From the NCBI GenBank assembly GCA_027922465.2, contig BQMF02000669.1:62001-126000 (forward strand): DNA of 64,000 nucleotides, written 5' to 3'. Under the pieces are notes generated by a model that ran no database searches, was not told the DNA's origin, and was given only the letters and a program-made list of their open reading frames with translations. Position 1 is the stretch's first letter; each line of letters opens with the position of its first letter. Positions 43,332-53,417 of the stretch are shown piece by piece. The position numbers were made by a program, and so were the translations under genes. The DNA is from Turritopsis dohrnii (taxonomy: Eukaryota > Cnidaria > Hydrozoa > Anthoathecata > Oceaniidae).

Positions 43332-43360
43332 CTGACGATGTAAGAGTTTTACTTACGAAA
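43332..43360 (+). ncRNA. Hammerhead-like motif in Penelope terminal repeat (3)
   Basis: CTGACGA, T, GTAAG, seven-base loop, CTTAC, GAAA, in the plus-strand tandem junction. Confidence 0.45.
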
Positions 43361-43418
43361 AGCTTCGTTAAAAATAATTTTAACATTTTGTTGTTCTTCC
43401 TGATTTATTTAATTATTC

Positions 43419-45375
43419 ATGGCGAGTAGTACTTTTATAAAGATTTTACCAGAACAGATCGCTACCATTGTTAAAGACATGAAAAGACTTGTGGAAAAAT
43501 TGCAAAGAAAAGCATCTGACATCGGCTTTGTTACACAAGCGTTATATCACCGTTTTACTCCAACGTTCGCAAAGGTGAAGGGACATTTTAATGATAAGAA
43601 TGTTGAGTGGAAAGCTGTGCGATTAATTTTACAGTCAACACTTCGTGATAATGAACGTATGTTACAAAACATCCTTGTTGAGTTAAATAGATTACAGAAT
43701 ATCTTAATCTCAAGGTGTGGCCAATTATTTTACAAACTGAGTATGTCAAGTTTGCTAAAGTTGATGCGTAAGGATAATATCCAACAACTTATTGGCAAGA
43801 ATAAGAAAATTTTCAAGCTAGCTATTCACAGAAATAACTTCTCACCATATGTTCCCGTTGTGAATTTGTCTAGTTCAAATATAAACACTCGATTATTGAG
43901 TTTTGGATTGCATCATTGTTTCACCGATAAAAATAGATTTATTAAGAGAGATATTGCAATTGAGATGGAAGCGGTTGCATTAAAAGTTGACTCTGTTATT
44001 AATTCTCAGAACAGAGAGAAACTTCATGAATACCTTAGATCATGGACAACCCGATTTGCCAACAATGTTTATCATACAAGAGACAATACGTTCAAGAAAT
44101 TAAATAAATTAAGAAAGGATGAAAACATCGTTGTACTTGATGCAGATAAAGAATCGTGTGTAGTAGTGATGAATAAATGTGACTATGTTAAAAAGGTTGA
44201 GGATATGATTAATGACGGGATGCATCATAAAATATACGAACCCGCTACACATACAATGCATAAGAACTTAGCAAGTTTCCAAAGTTTTTTATATAGAGAT
44301 TTTAAGGACCATCCTGAGTATGCAAATATTGCGACCTCAATCCAATCGACCAGCACGCTTCTTTGCGACAGCAAAAACACACAAGTTTGAGACCACTAAA
44401 GAAATCGAATTAAATGCTTTGACCCTTCGTCCAATTATAGATCAGACAGGAACTGCCACTTATAACGCATCTAAAGTCATATCGAAATATTTGCAACCAC
44501 TTACAAAAAACGAGTATGTCATTGATGACTGTTTAAAATTTCCTGAGATTATAAAAGCAGTTACTTTAGACAGTGACGAGGAATTAGTATCGTACGATGT
44601 GGAATCCTTGTTCACAAGTATCCCCGTAGATGACACAATTGATTACATATGCGATGAAATATACCGGAAAAATATGTTAAAACCCTTGTGTAAAGAAAGT
44701 ATCTTTCGCAAACTATTGAGGAAATTATCATCCGATTGTATATTTTCAGTGAATAATCGTTTAGTTAAGCAAATCGACGGTTGCCCGATGGGTGGACCCA
44801 TATCAGTGGTCCTTGCTAATATCTTCATGGCCAAGATGGAAGCAGACGTCGTAAATCGCATTAATCCACCATTGTATAAACGTTATGTAGATGATACCTG
44901 TGCAAAACGAAAAAGAAACCAGCCAGATATCTTGTATGATTCCTTGAACAGTTACCATCAGAATAACAAACTGACAATGGAAATTAATCCTCCTCGCTTT
45001 CTCGATACAAGAATTATTCCTGATGGCAATGGCTTTAAAACTAGGGTGCACAGAAAATGAAATAAACTACCAATACACTGGCACTCCGCTGTACCTGTAA
45101 GATACAAACGAAATTCTATTTATGGAGACCTACATAGAGCTTTTAAGATTTCTGATTATTTTGCAGAAGAAATTGAAAGCATAAAACATAAGTACATGAA
45201 AGCTAGATACCCTTACCGTTTTGTGAACAGTGTTATTGGAAGTTTTAATGGTCAAAAAGAGGATCAAATCATACCTGACTGGTTGTTTGAAGATAAAAAG
45301 AAAATATATTTTACGCTCCCATACTGCCCAAAGAATGAGGAAGTTGTAAAACAATTCATCAATCATTTAATTTAA
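43419..45375 (+). pseudogene. Penelope-like element, plus copy with nonsense codon and deletion
   Basis: The N-terminal frame (43419-44390) and RT frame (44320-45060) match the minus copy almost residue for residue (Asp to Asn in SQDREK, Trp to Arg in EIYWKN). Two adjacent substitutions in an A-run turn AAA AAA into AAA TGA after RVHRK, ending the RT frame at 45060. From 45375 the sequence jumps from CAATCATTTAA directly to TTTAACGGTTTTAT in the 3' untranslated region, deleting the GIY-YIG domain at a short TTTAA homology. Confidence 0.85.
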
Positions 45376-45419
45376 CGGTTTTATAATATATACTGATGTT
45401 TTTTAACATATTTTATTAC

Positions 45420-45448
45420 CTGACGATGTAAGAGTTTTACTTACAAAA
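45420..45448 (+). ncRNA. Hammerhead-like motif, mutated (4)
   Basis: Same element, but the CGAAA core reads CAAAA, which would remove a conserved G and probably any activity. Confidence 0.4.
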
Positions 45449-45511
45449 AGCTTCGTTAAAAATAATTTTAACATTTTGTTGTTCTTCCTGATTTATTTAA
45501 TGTATGTACAT

Positions 45512-46533
45512 GTTGCAGATTCTCTTCCTTTATTAATTCTGGGAAATTTGGTTTGTCTGCTCTTAATGGAGCTTTGTTGATGAAGGTTTCCTTCCCTTGC
45601 AATAATAATTTTGTTCTTACCACCGATTCGTGGAAAGCTTGTCTGAAATCTTCTGTTTGTGTTGTATTGCCCTCCATTTCTTTTTGCCTCGAATGGAGGG
45701 CCTTTTCGAAAGGGCGGTTTATTGTAGCTTCTAGAGAATGATGCGCCAGAACTTCCTTGTCGTTGTTTACGATCAACATGGAAAACCTCTCTTGATTTTT
45801 TCTTCACTTTTGCTGTGTCGATAACACTCTGTTGAAATTTAGCTCCAAATAGCTGATCATTCTTATTAGTGATATCCTCTAACAATCCACTTTTTTCACG
45901 TAGCGTTGATTTTGCCTTCTTTTTGTCCGAATTTATAGCTGACAACACATTTAGGCGTCTTTGGTAGGTAATGGAATTAAATGCTTGCCCTACCATCATT
46001 ATACTTTGTTGTATAACCTTCGACATGTCCTCCAAAGATACATGTTGTTCCTCAGGAGGTTCATTCAAAGTTGCCTCAATGGCATACCAAGCTCGACATA
46101 ATGGACCAAAAATATTAGTCACCTTCTGCTGAACATTTTGCAATCCATCATCAAGATTGAGTTCAATTTTGCGTCTATTTTCCTGCAATGTTTCTTGGAA
46201 AAACTCATCAAGTTTTTTAGGCTTCATCACATTAGAAGGTACAGGGTTTTCAGTCAACACACTGTCCTTTACGTCTTTGTCAGGCACAAACTTGCCCATA
46301 TACTTGTTAAGATAATCTGCAAGTTCTGTTGGTAAATCGTAATCATTCAGACGCTCTTCACACAACGCTTCAAATTTTGGTCGTTTGAAATTTTCAGATG
46401 TATTCATATCTACATCTTCCATTAAGGGACGTTTCTCCCCGACAACCTGCTCATCGGCAGAATTTTCTGGCTCAGAGGCCACTTCATTATCCACTACAAC
46501 TATTTGTTGTTGCTCATTTACTTTATCCGCCAT
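45512..46533 (-). CDS. DIRS Gag-like protein
   Basis: Starts MADKVNEQQQIVVVDNE; an acidic N-terminus is followed by a region with IFGPLCRAWYAIEATL and VGQAFNSITYQRRLNVLSAI, then a LFGAKF block and a basic C-terminal tail rich in Arg, Ser and Gln. This layout (predicted helical core with QAFN...RR..VLSAI, then LFG.F, then a basic nucleic-acid-binding tail) is seen in DIRS Gag proteins. The open frame runs a few codons past 45512 into the Penelope insertion before stopping. The start lies about 80 bp inside the terminal repeat and no stop interrupts it, so it is the best preserved part of this element. Confidence 0.75.
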
Positions 46534-46706
46534 GATGTCAATGATGTTGTCAGATATTTTAAACTCTCTTCTGAGGAAACTCTATTCAACCGGCACGTGC
46601 GAGAACTAATCGATAAGAGGATGAACGGAACGCGGGGTTCCATTATGAAGGGGATGGGCTCGATTAACCAATATTAAATCGTATGAAAATTTTATATGAA
46701 ATAAAA

Positions 46707-47885
46707 TCAAATTTATTGTAGATAAAAAAAGCTTATAGGTATATAATAATAAACAGATATTGCATGGCTTTTTATTGAATATCGCGATTTATTAACTCGA
46801 GGTGTTTGATATTCAACGACGCTTCTTTTTTTCAATCAGTTAACTTATTCAACGCTCAGAAGTTTCTCTAAAATAAAAGTGGTATGCACAACGCGGATTA
46901 GTTTTGATTTTTTTGAATTCGTTCGAAAGAGTGCATTCGAAAATCCAAAATGCGAAGACATTGTATTGCGCCGTTGAATATCAACAACGACCGTGTAACA
47001 TCGCATCAGTTATTGCACGATCATACGGAACATTCAAATTTATTACGGTAGCAGCGTAAGCGAATACCGTATTAAAACACCCTTGGACTCCTACTACTAC
47101 TCCTACTACTACTACTACTACTACTCCGGCCGAAACGGCAGTTTTTAGCCTACGATTTAGAGTATGCGAGTCCCCACTAAAAACTCAATATACATTCTAA
47201 TGAACGAACGCAGCCTTTTGAATTTTCGAAGGTTTTCAATCACATACATTTAAAATACGTTTTCTTTGATATTTTATCACTTAATTGATGAAGGAATGGA
47301 TATTAATCAAATAGGTCTACATAAAACTGGGACTTTTAGTTACTTTTATGGTACTGAATCAATGAACTTTGGCACTTGAAATAGATATGTTTTTCGTGTC
47401 AGTAAAGCACAGATCAGACTTTCTTATTACTTTCTATGTTTGTTAGCTATCGGTTCTGTCTTTGAACATCAAGGTTTTCAAAAATCGAGTTAAAAAAAGG
47501 CAGTTATCTGTTTGAATTCATTTTCGGTTTCAAAAAATTATAATTCAAAACATACATTTTTTTCTTCTACATAAGCTCTTATAAAAAAAAACGTACGTTA
47601 TAAACAGCTCATGCATGTATAATTCTTTTGTCTTCTAATAAATTAAATTGCTGGTGTGTTGCGATTAGACCCTATTTACACGAGTTAGTAATTTTAAACA
47701 TTATAATATCGTTTATGCCTGTTTTCCACCAGTAAGATATCTCAAGAAATAACGTTTACAGAACGTTTAAGAACTTTAAGTAAAATTTCAAATTTAAAAG
47801 TATTCTTGTGGCAAGTACTTTTGCTGCTACCGTTTTGCGCCATCTGGCTCTTGTTGTAGATAAAAAAAGCTTATAGGTATATAAT
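46707..47885. repeat. 43-bp end segment plus repeat A, right copy, split by a Helentron-like element
   Basis: The segment containing GTAGATAAAAAAAGCTTATAGG follows the DIRS end and runs straight into AAACAGATATTGCATGG of repeat A (to about 47044). The final segment is resumed after the insertion at 47854. Thus the same 43-bp segment lies on both sides of the DIRS block and again at the end. Confidence 0.75.
47045..47853 (+). mobile_element. Helentron-like non-autonomous element, copy 1
   Basis: Starts ACGGTAGCAGCGTAAGCGAA, with TACCGT closing a terminal hairpin. AAACACCCTTGG and a CTA/ACT trinucleotide tract follow, then CCGGCCGAAACGGC. Near the other end GCTGCTACCG repeats the start inverted, about 20 bp before the terminus CTGGCTCTTG. 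It splits repeat A at a TT dinucleotide; the uninterrupted version is at 35838. The inverted repeat near but not at one end, the terminal hairpin, insertion at TT and an internal tandem repeat fit Helentron-type non-autonomous elements (inference). No Rep-helicase is present. Confidence 0.7.
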
Positions 47886-48026
47886 AATTATTATTATTAT
47901 GCTATTACAGATCTTCTTAGGGCTGAAGACTTCTAGAAACAAAGCAGAGATGGGCTGTACAGCGCAGTGGCGGCCATTCCATCACCAACTCAGTGAAACT
48001 TCAATCTATAAAAGAAATGTTAATTA
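47886..48026. other. Junction between repeat A and the duplication arm
   Basis: Short unassigned sequence; no counterpart seen at the other arm. Confidence 0.4.
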
Positions 48027-50610
48027 AACAAGATTCGCAAAAATGCGACTATAAATTCCCCCAAAGTTGCAAGCATTTTATCAATTATTGTGTGTACATT
48101 GCCATCAACCTGATACTCAGATTGAATTTAATACCACAAAAAAACTTACTTTGAACTTATTATGATATGAAGTTGTTCACGGCCAAATGATAAGGTTTCT
48201 CTTAAAATTTTTTGCTGAGGAGTTAAAAAGTGACTGAGAAGTTACTATGGATACGTAGCTAAAATGCGACTAATATTTCCCCTTAAACAATTGCATATCA
48301 ACAACCCCATCAATGTGTAAGACAATTTCATCATAACATAATATGTATGATCTTTATTGTTGCAGAAGCTTGACAAGTTCCTATCCTTTATACCATAAAA
48401 TCACGGTAAACAATGTAATTTGAGAGAACACTTTTTGTAACTTGGATAAAATTATCTTACAACATTATACAATCAAATTTGTATACAGGTTTTCTGTACA
48501 AAAGAAGAAAAGAAAATTGTTAAACCTAATTTTGATACCACAGTATACTTTCGGGTAGACATATTACCAAATAACTATCGAAAGCAATCAAAATCTCTAC
48601 TAACAAATGTTACGTGTAACATTTCAAATTAGTACAGAATAGTTATTTTCAAAAAAAAAGATGGGCTTAAAGTGACAATTTATAAAACTAAATTCAAGTA
48701 TCCAGAATAAACATCTATGTTCAAAAAAATATGTTCACACTCATTGTTTATTTTGTGGTAAAAACAACCTTCATATATAAATCCCAAATGGAAAAAAAAT
48801 TTTGGTAGTGAAAATACATAACCAAATCACTACATTGCTGAAAGTAGAAGTTCGTGTTCCTGCTTGATTTAATTTACAGACTGTCATTTGTATTGTGTTT
48901 TGATTTACGCTCGTTGTTCGTACAGGAAAATTGACAGTATATAAATTTTGCAAAATAAAATATGACATACAGTATGTATCAAAACAGTATACGTGACCAT
49001 GGAATTCATCCATAGTAAACTATGTTTCTGTTGTAGGATTAAATGACTACCCAGGGAAGCACACTCGACCAGATTCTTTCAAGTTATTATGTGTCTCAAT
49101 CCTGTGTGTTTTAAAATATTATACGTAATTGGTTTTCTGAAGTTCTTATTACGGTAGCAGCGAAAGCGAATACCGTATTAAAACACCCTTGGACTACTAC
49201 TACTACTACTACTACTACTCCTACTACTACTCCTCCGGCCGAAACGGCAATTAGTCTGCGATTTAGAGTCTGCGGGACTGTACTAATAACGCAATGTAAA
49301 TTCTAATGAAGGAACCCAGCCTTCGAATTTTGGAAGCTTTTCTATATCAAACATTTAAAAGTAGATTGTGTTTTATGTTAAAAGTACATAATATGATATT
49401 TTGTAGGTTAATCCATGAAAGAATGAATTCTTATCAAACAGGCCTACATAAAAATGCGACTTTTAGTTCATTACTTATATACTTGAAAATACTGATATGT
49501 TGCTTTTTTTGTTAGTAAAGCTTATCACTTCAAAATTTCGTTCGTTAGCTACTACACTATGTTTGTGTATAAAGGCTTTCAAAGATTTAGTTCAAAAAGG
49601 CAGTTATTTGTTGGAATTCAATTTCGGTTTCATGAAATTATAATTATAAACAAACATTTTTTTTCTACATGTGCTCTTATGAAAAAATTTCTTATAAAAA
49701 AAACATACGTTACACAGCTCACGCATGTATAATTCTTTTGTCTTTTAATTAATTGATTGTTGGTGTTTTCTGATTAGACCCTATTTACACTAACTAATCA
49801 TTTTTAGCAAATTTATCTTTTATGCCTGTTTTCCACCAGTCAGAAAACACCATTAAAGAAGCTTTTAGAACTTAAAGTAAAATTTCGAAAGCGTTTGTGT
49901 GAAAAGTAAACTTGCTGCTACCGTTTTGCGCCATCTGGCTCTTGTTGCATATACGACATCACGTTTTTACTTGCTGTTTTTGTATGTACTTTTTGAATTA
50001 TCAAACTGATTGAACTGGTTGTTCTCCACATGAAATGGGTTTCCTTTATGGCTGGTACATCGTGATTTCAGTTCAGTTGGGCTACATTATATATCAGGAT
50101 GTAAAATAAAAATAAATCTTCAGCCTGGCTATTGATAATGAATTTTCACCTTTGCACTGAAACCACAGCTTCAATGGTTTGCTGTTTGAAGCAAATTAAT
50201 TACCAATCATCATAACATTGTTATCAACAAAAACAAAACATCATTGACCATTGTCATTGATAGACCAATTCTTTCTGGTTTTTACGCGTTCATTTCATTC
50301 AAAAGTTTTTACAAAACTTTTTAAGACAACACTGAACTAAAACGATTCATTTCCATTATTTAACATCATTTAACGTTTCATCTATTGAATCATTTTAAAA
50401 GCTACCAGAAAAAAAGCAAAAATCTTCCACTGCACTGACTGAAGAAAATGGCGTGCTGTAGACTAGCCTCTATTCTTATCTAGTTTGGCAAGGCGAAAAT
50501 TAAATACCGAACCGCGGCTATAAAAGTGAACAGAGAAGAAGGAGAAGAAGAAGGAGAAGGAAAATGCCGATTTTAACATATATTTCGCCCTATGGGGAAA
50601 TATATAATAA
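48027..50610. repeat. Inverted segmental duplication, left arm
   Basis: Matches 59255-61105 in reverse complement over its whole length apart from the Helentron-like insertion and small indels. Without that insertion it is about 1.8 kb, like the right arm. Recognisable anchors include GATTCGCAAAAATGCGACTA, TGCATATACGACATCACGTT and TATATTTCGCCCTA. A TATAAAAG box with CCGCGG upstream is kept in both arms near the inner end. No protein frame is conserved. Divergence is visible, so it is not recent. Confidence 0.8.
49151..49944 (+). mobile_element. Helentron-like non-autonomous element, copy 2
   Basis: Same ends as copy 1 (ACGGTAGCAGCGAAAGCGAA...TACCGT at the start, CTGGCTCTTG at the end). It lies in the left duplication arm. 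The right arm at 59924-59940 has the uninterrupted site TCTTATTGCATATAC, while here it reads TCTTATT, element, TTGCATATAC. Insertion between two Ts, or a TT duplication, follows directly. Body diverged from copy 1, trinucleotide tract of different length. Confidence 0.75.
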
Positions 50611-50789
50611 GTGATTTAATAATGATTGCACATGAAATGTTTTTGATGAGAGAAGTAAAGTTAGTTTTATTTTTTATTCTCCGTCAGTTGTTTTGGCCAA
50701 AAAGTATAAACCTGCTGACAAACGGCAGTCAATATGGAATTCCCACTGTAGAATTTGTATGTCCTGTGTTGTGTTTTTGTGCAACCCTA

Positions 50790-51160
50790 ACCCCCGTATT
50801 CTGTTTAATTAGCGCCCCTCTCTGAGCACCCCCCTCTAGTCAAAAATATTTTTATAAGTGCCCGCGGGCCCTTATTAATTAGGAGTGACTTAACATTAAC
50901 TCAGAAAATAAAATAAGCGCTCGGGCGGTAGTTAGAACTTTGAAAGAAAAGCGAAAATTCTGTAATAGAAACGGAAGACTATATTTTTGTGATGTCTAAA
51001 TAATGTAAGTTATAAGTACAAAATTTTGTTGCCATGAAAAATACAGTCGTTTTTATTCCTTTATGATAAAAAGCAATGCCTCGTTCACAGCTAGCATGGC
51101 CATTTCAAAATATTTTTATAATCGCTCCTCTCCAATTAGCGCCCACCTAATTTCCAAAAA
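50790..51160. mobile_element. Degenerate copy of the AGCGCCC-type MITE
   Basis: TTAGCGCCCCTCTCTGAG, CCCGCGGGCCCTTATTAATT, ATAAGCGCTCGGGCGGTA and CCAATTAGCGCCCACC repeat the vocabulary of the intact MITE at 63394-63921. The terminal CCGTATTTCC ends are lost. Confidence 0.55.
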
Positions 51161-51169
51161 AAACCATTA

Positions 51170-51195
51170 AGCTTGGTTTCTCACTATGAGCTAAC
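51170..51195. repeat. Harbinger-like left terminal inverted repeat
   Basis: AGCTTGGTTTCTCACTATGA and six more bases, flanked outside by TTA. Its partner at 62016-62040 is the same but for one T and is followed by TTA. Harbinger elements duplicate a 3-bp TTA/TAA target. A shorter inverted match at 51235-51255 (GGCTCATAGTGAGAAC) leaves open a small local MITE instead. Confidence 0.5.
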
Positions 51196-51430
51196 AAGCA
51201 GCTAACCATAGTGCGCATGAACGGCTCTATAACCTTGGCTCATAGTGAGAACGTTCTTAGCTTTTTCTTAAACGACCATTAGCTACCCATTGCAAAACAT
51301 CAAAGAGAACCGACCAAAATCATACGCAAATGGATGGATTTTCTGAAAAAAACACGTTTTCAACTCAAGGAAAAAAGGAGTAAAAAAAGACATACAGTTT
51401 CTGAAAAAAAGATTAAAACTAGAAGAAAAC

Positions 51431-51572
51431 ATGGCCGACCTAAACTTTGGAACTTGATGAGGAAATTTTGGCAGAGAAGGTGAAGTGCTACCTGTGACAA
51501 GATAGACAGGAGACATAAGAAGAGGGATTGTATGAGGAATGCTTGGGAGGAGGTAGCCAAGTCTCTAGATTA
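51431..51572 (+). pseudogene. MADF/Myb-like domain fragment
   Basis: From ATG 51431 (MADLN) through a one-base shift to LELDEEILAEKVKCY, then after another shift CDKIDRRHKKRDCMRNAWEE and VAKSL. This is the first half of a MADF (Myb/SANT-like) domain, where a Y..YD..H..Y+..+...NAW..IA..L pattern is typical. MADF proteins are the second gene of Harbinger transposons, which agrees with the Harbinger-like terminus 260 bp upstream. The rest of the protein and the transposase are absent. Confidence 0.5.
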
Positions 51573-51999
51573 GAATCCCTTCTTTTTTTGACTGTTTTTC
51601 TTTATTTTGGAAATTCTACGTCTTCTTCTCCGAACGATCAGAAATAGTAGCATCTTTTTTAAAACGTTCTTCGTAATCCATATTTGTTCTCTTGAACGAT
51701 AACACAGTGAGAACTAGCCATGAGACCCATCTACTCTTAGCCTGCTTACTCAACGAGCCGCAGGGACTTTGAGAATGTAGCTGGGTTTCCTGGCTAAGTG
51801 AGAACCCGTCATTTTGATGTAGTCATTATTTGTTTCTTGGTTTTTTTTGTGAGCAATACATTTTATTTTTACGCAGGCCACCGTTCATTGCGTTGCATTA
51901 ATATACAAAATTTTTGTCCCAATCACAATAAAAAACTTTCAACAAGTAGACCAGGATATGAAGTGATTCACTTGATTCTGCATTCGTTTGCAATAAAAT

Positions 52000-53232
52000 T
52001 TAGATCATCAGATTCTGCAATATTGATCTCCGATTGCGAGAGCCTCTGATACACAGAAGTTGACTTTGAAGTAAACTAAAGCTAAGGCGGGTACGTATCC
52101 AACTTTTGACGATGTTGATGTCACTGCTTCTCTTCTCGGCTACCATTTCAGCAAGTCTGTTGTAAAATGTAGTGCATTCTTTTGCCATACCTCCAAAGCA
52201 TGTAAAGACCAGTGGTGTAACGCTACCTTGATCGACATGATTTACTCTCTTAGCATAATTTCTTTTGTTTTGTTTTTCATTTGCTCCATGTGCGTCAACA
52301 AGTTTCTGGGTTAAGTATACTTTAGCAATTGGGTTAAACACCTTGACATCGAAGTACGCTACTTGACCTTTTACCCAGAAGCTTCGAGCGGCAACATCGA
52401 CTCTAGCTTCCTCCGATAGTATATTTGATGATGGTAGTACTTCACCAGTTATACCTTGAAGTACTGGCTCTGTTTTCACATCTTTACAGCATTCGGATAA
52501 CATTTCAGCTGTAAAATCTCTTATTTCATTGTGTCACAAAGTAATAAATCCTCCTTTTGGACACGAGAGGGCGTGATCTACACTAAATGAAGCACTGCAT
52601 ACACAATTTGATGATAATCGTTTGAGTGGTATGTTATAGCGAATATATTCCATCCCAAAATGATTGCTTGTCAAGTGAAAAACCATAGTGTTTTATTGGT
52701 AAAGTTGAAAGCCAACTTGATGCACCTTTCTCAAGATTTGCTTCTAAAGTTCTACTTTGGTGTTTGTCATTTTTCATTTCAACTTTGATGGTATCTAATT
52801 TTTCATTATTTCTTTTAACTTTTTATGATTGTAATTTTGATCTTTCAGATTTTTGTTCTGCTTCAGATGAGTCATAGATACTGTCTTGTGTGATAAGTTT
52901 TTCGACAGCATTTTTAGTTACGGTTTTTGAATTATGATATTCAATTTCACATCGTTCTACTGGATTTCGAATCGCTAATCCACCTTGTTTCACTGGAAGT
53001 GTAAATAATTTTCTCTCAACATCACTACATGTATAGCCATTTAGTATCGCTTTAAGGAAGTTGTTTCTTATCACGTCTTCGAGTGGTTGTAAATCAGTTG
53101 ATATATCCGGAATTGCTCTCATGACGTATTTAAACTTGTGCTGATACCCAAATACAAAAGCTGTGTATGCACTGTGAGGATAAGAAATAGCTATTTCTGA
53201 CAGAACTTTTATCTTATTAGACCATTGTTGTA
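52000..53232 (-). pseudogene. RLE retrotransposon C-terminal part, copy 2
   Basis: Resumes after the insertion as IQQWSNKIKVLSEIAISYPH, SAYTAFVFGYQHK and LPVKQGGLAIRNP. Further on it reads RYNIPLKRLSSNCVCSASFS, then VDHALSCPKGGFI, so the C-x-C-x7-H-x3-C cluster is intact, followed by an in-frame TGA. The last frame (52503-52000) carries EARVDVAARSFWVKGQVAYF, FDVKVFNP and GSVTPLVFTCFGGMAKECTT, and ends RTRLSFSLLQSQLLCIRGSR. The ARVDV...FDVKV spacing parallels ARLDI...FFDVRI in copy 1 and is the putative nuclease core. Confidence 0.75.
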
Positions 53233-53417
53233 TACCTATAAATGATCGAGAACTGGGCCATATCAATTTTATAAGAAAAACAAAGACAAAAAACGCGATT
53301 TTGTTCATGCTAAACGTTTCGGTGTTTATTACACCATGATCACTAGCTCAATATACAATTTATCAAGTTCATACAAATATAACGATATTTCAACATTCTT
53401 AATGTGTTTCAATTACG

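Larger units (their letters stand above)
39388..45498. mobile_element. Penelope-like element cluster arranged as an inverted repeat
   Basis: Four partial or near-complete copies of one Penelope-like family lie back to back: two in tandem on the minus strand (39388-42936) and two in tandem on the plus strand (42956-45498). They join at an AT tract. AATGTATGTACAT flanks the cluster (39375-39387 and 45499-45511), a 13-bp target duplication in DIRS sequence, so it entered as one event. Tandem copies sharing a terminal repeat and inverted 5'-truncated copies are known features of Penelope insertions. Arms are nearly identical, so it is recent. Confidence 0.9.
36397..46706 (-). mobile_element. DIRS-type tyrosine-recombinase retrotransposon, split by Penelope cluster
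   Basis: Inverted terminal repeats of about 95 bp (left 36397-36492, right 46612-46706) share TTTTCATACGATTTAATATT and GGAACCCCGCGTTCCGTTCA. Coding order on the minus strand is gag, RT, RNase H, a DIRS-specific domain and a tyrosine recombinase, which defines DIRS-like elements. A 6.1-kb insertion with a 13-bp duplication lies between gag and RT. At least three frameshifts are present, so the element is inactive. Repeat A occurs on both sides. Confidence 0.85.

Noticed and set aside
36397..46706. A giant virus or Polinton-like element because of length and terminal inverted repeats
   Set aside because: No polymerase B, integrase, ATPase or capsid gene; the content is gag, RT, RNase H and tyrosine recombinase, i.e. 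DIRS with a Penelope insertion.
48771..49013. Frames of 60-80 codons in both duplication arms as exons
   Set aside because: The frames are not shared between the arms, so they are not under coding constraint.
50513..50615. A small peptide gene (ATGCCG... 16 codons) after the TATA box
   Set aside because: The start codon is absent in the other duplication arm, so the frame is not conserved.
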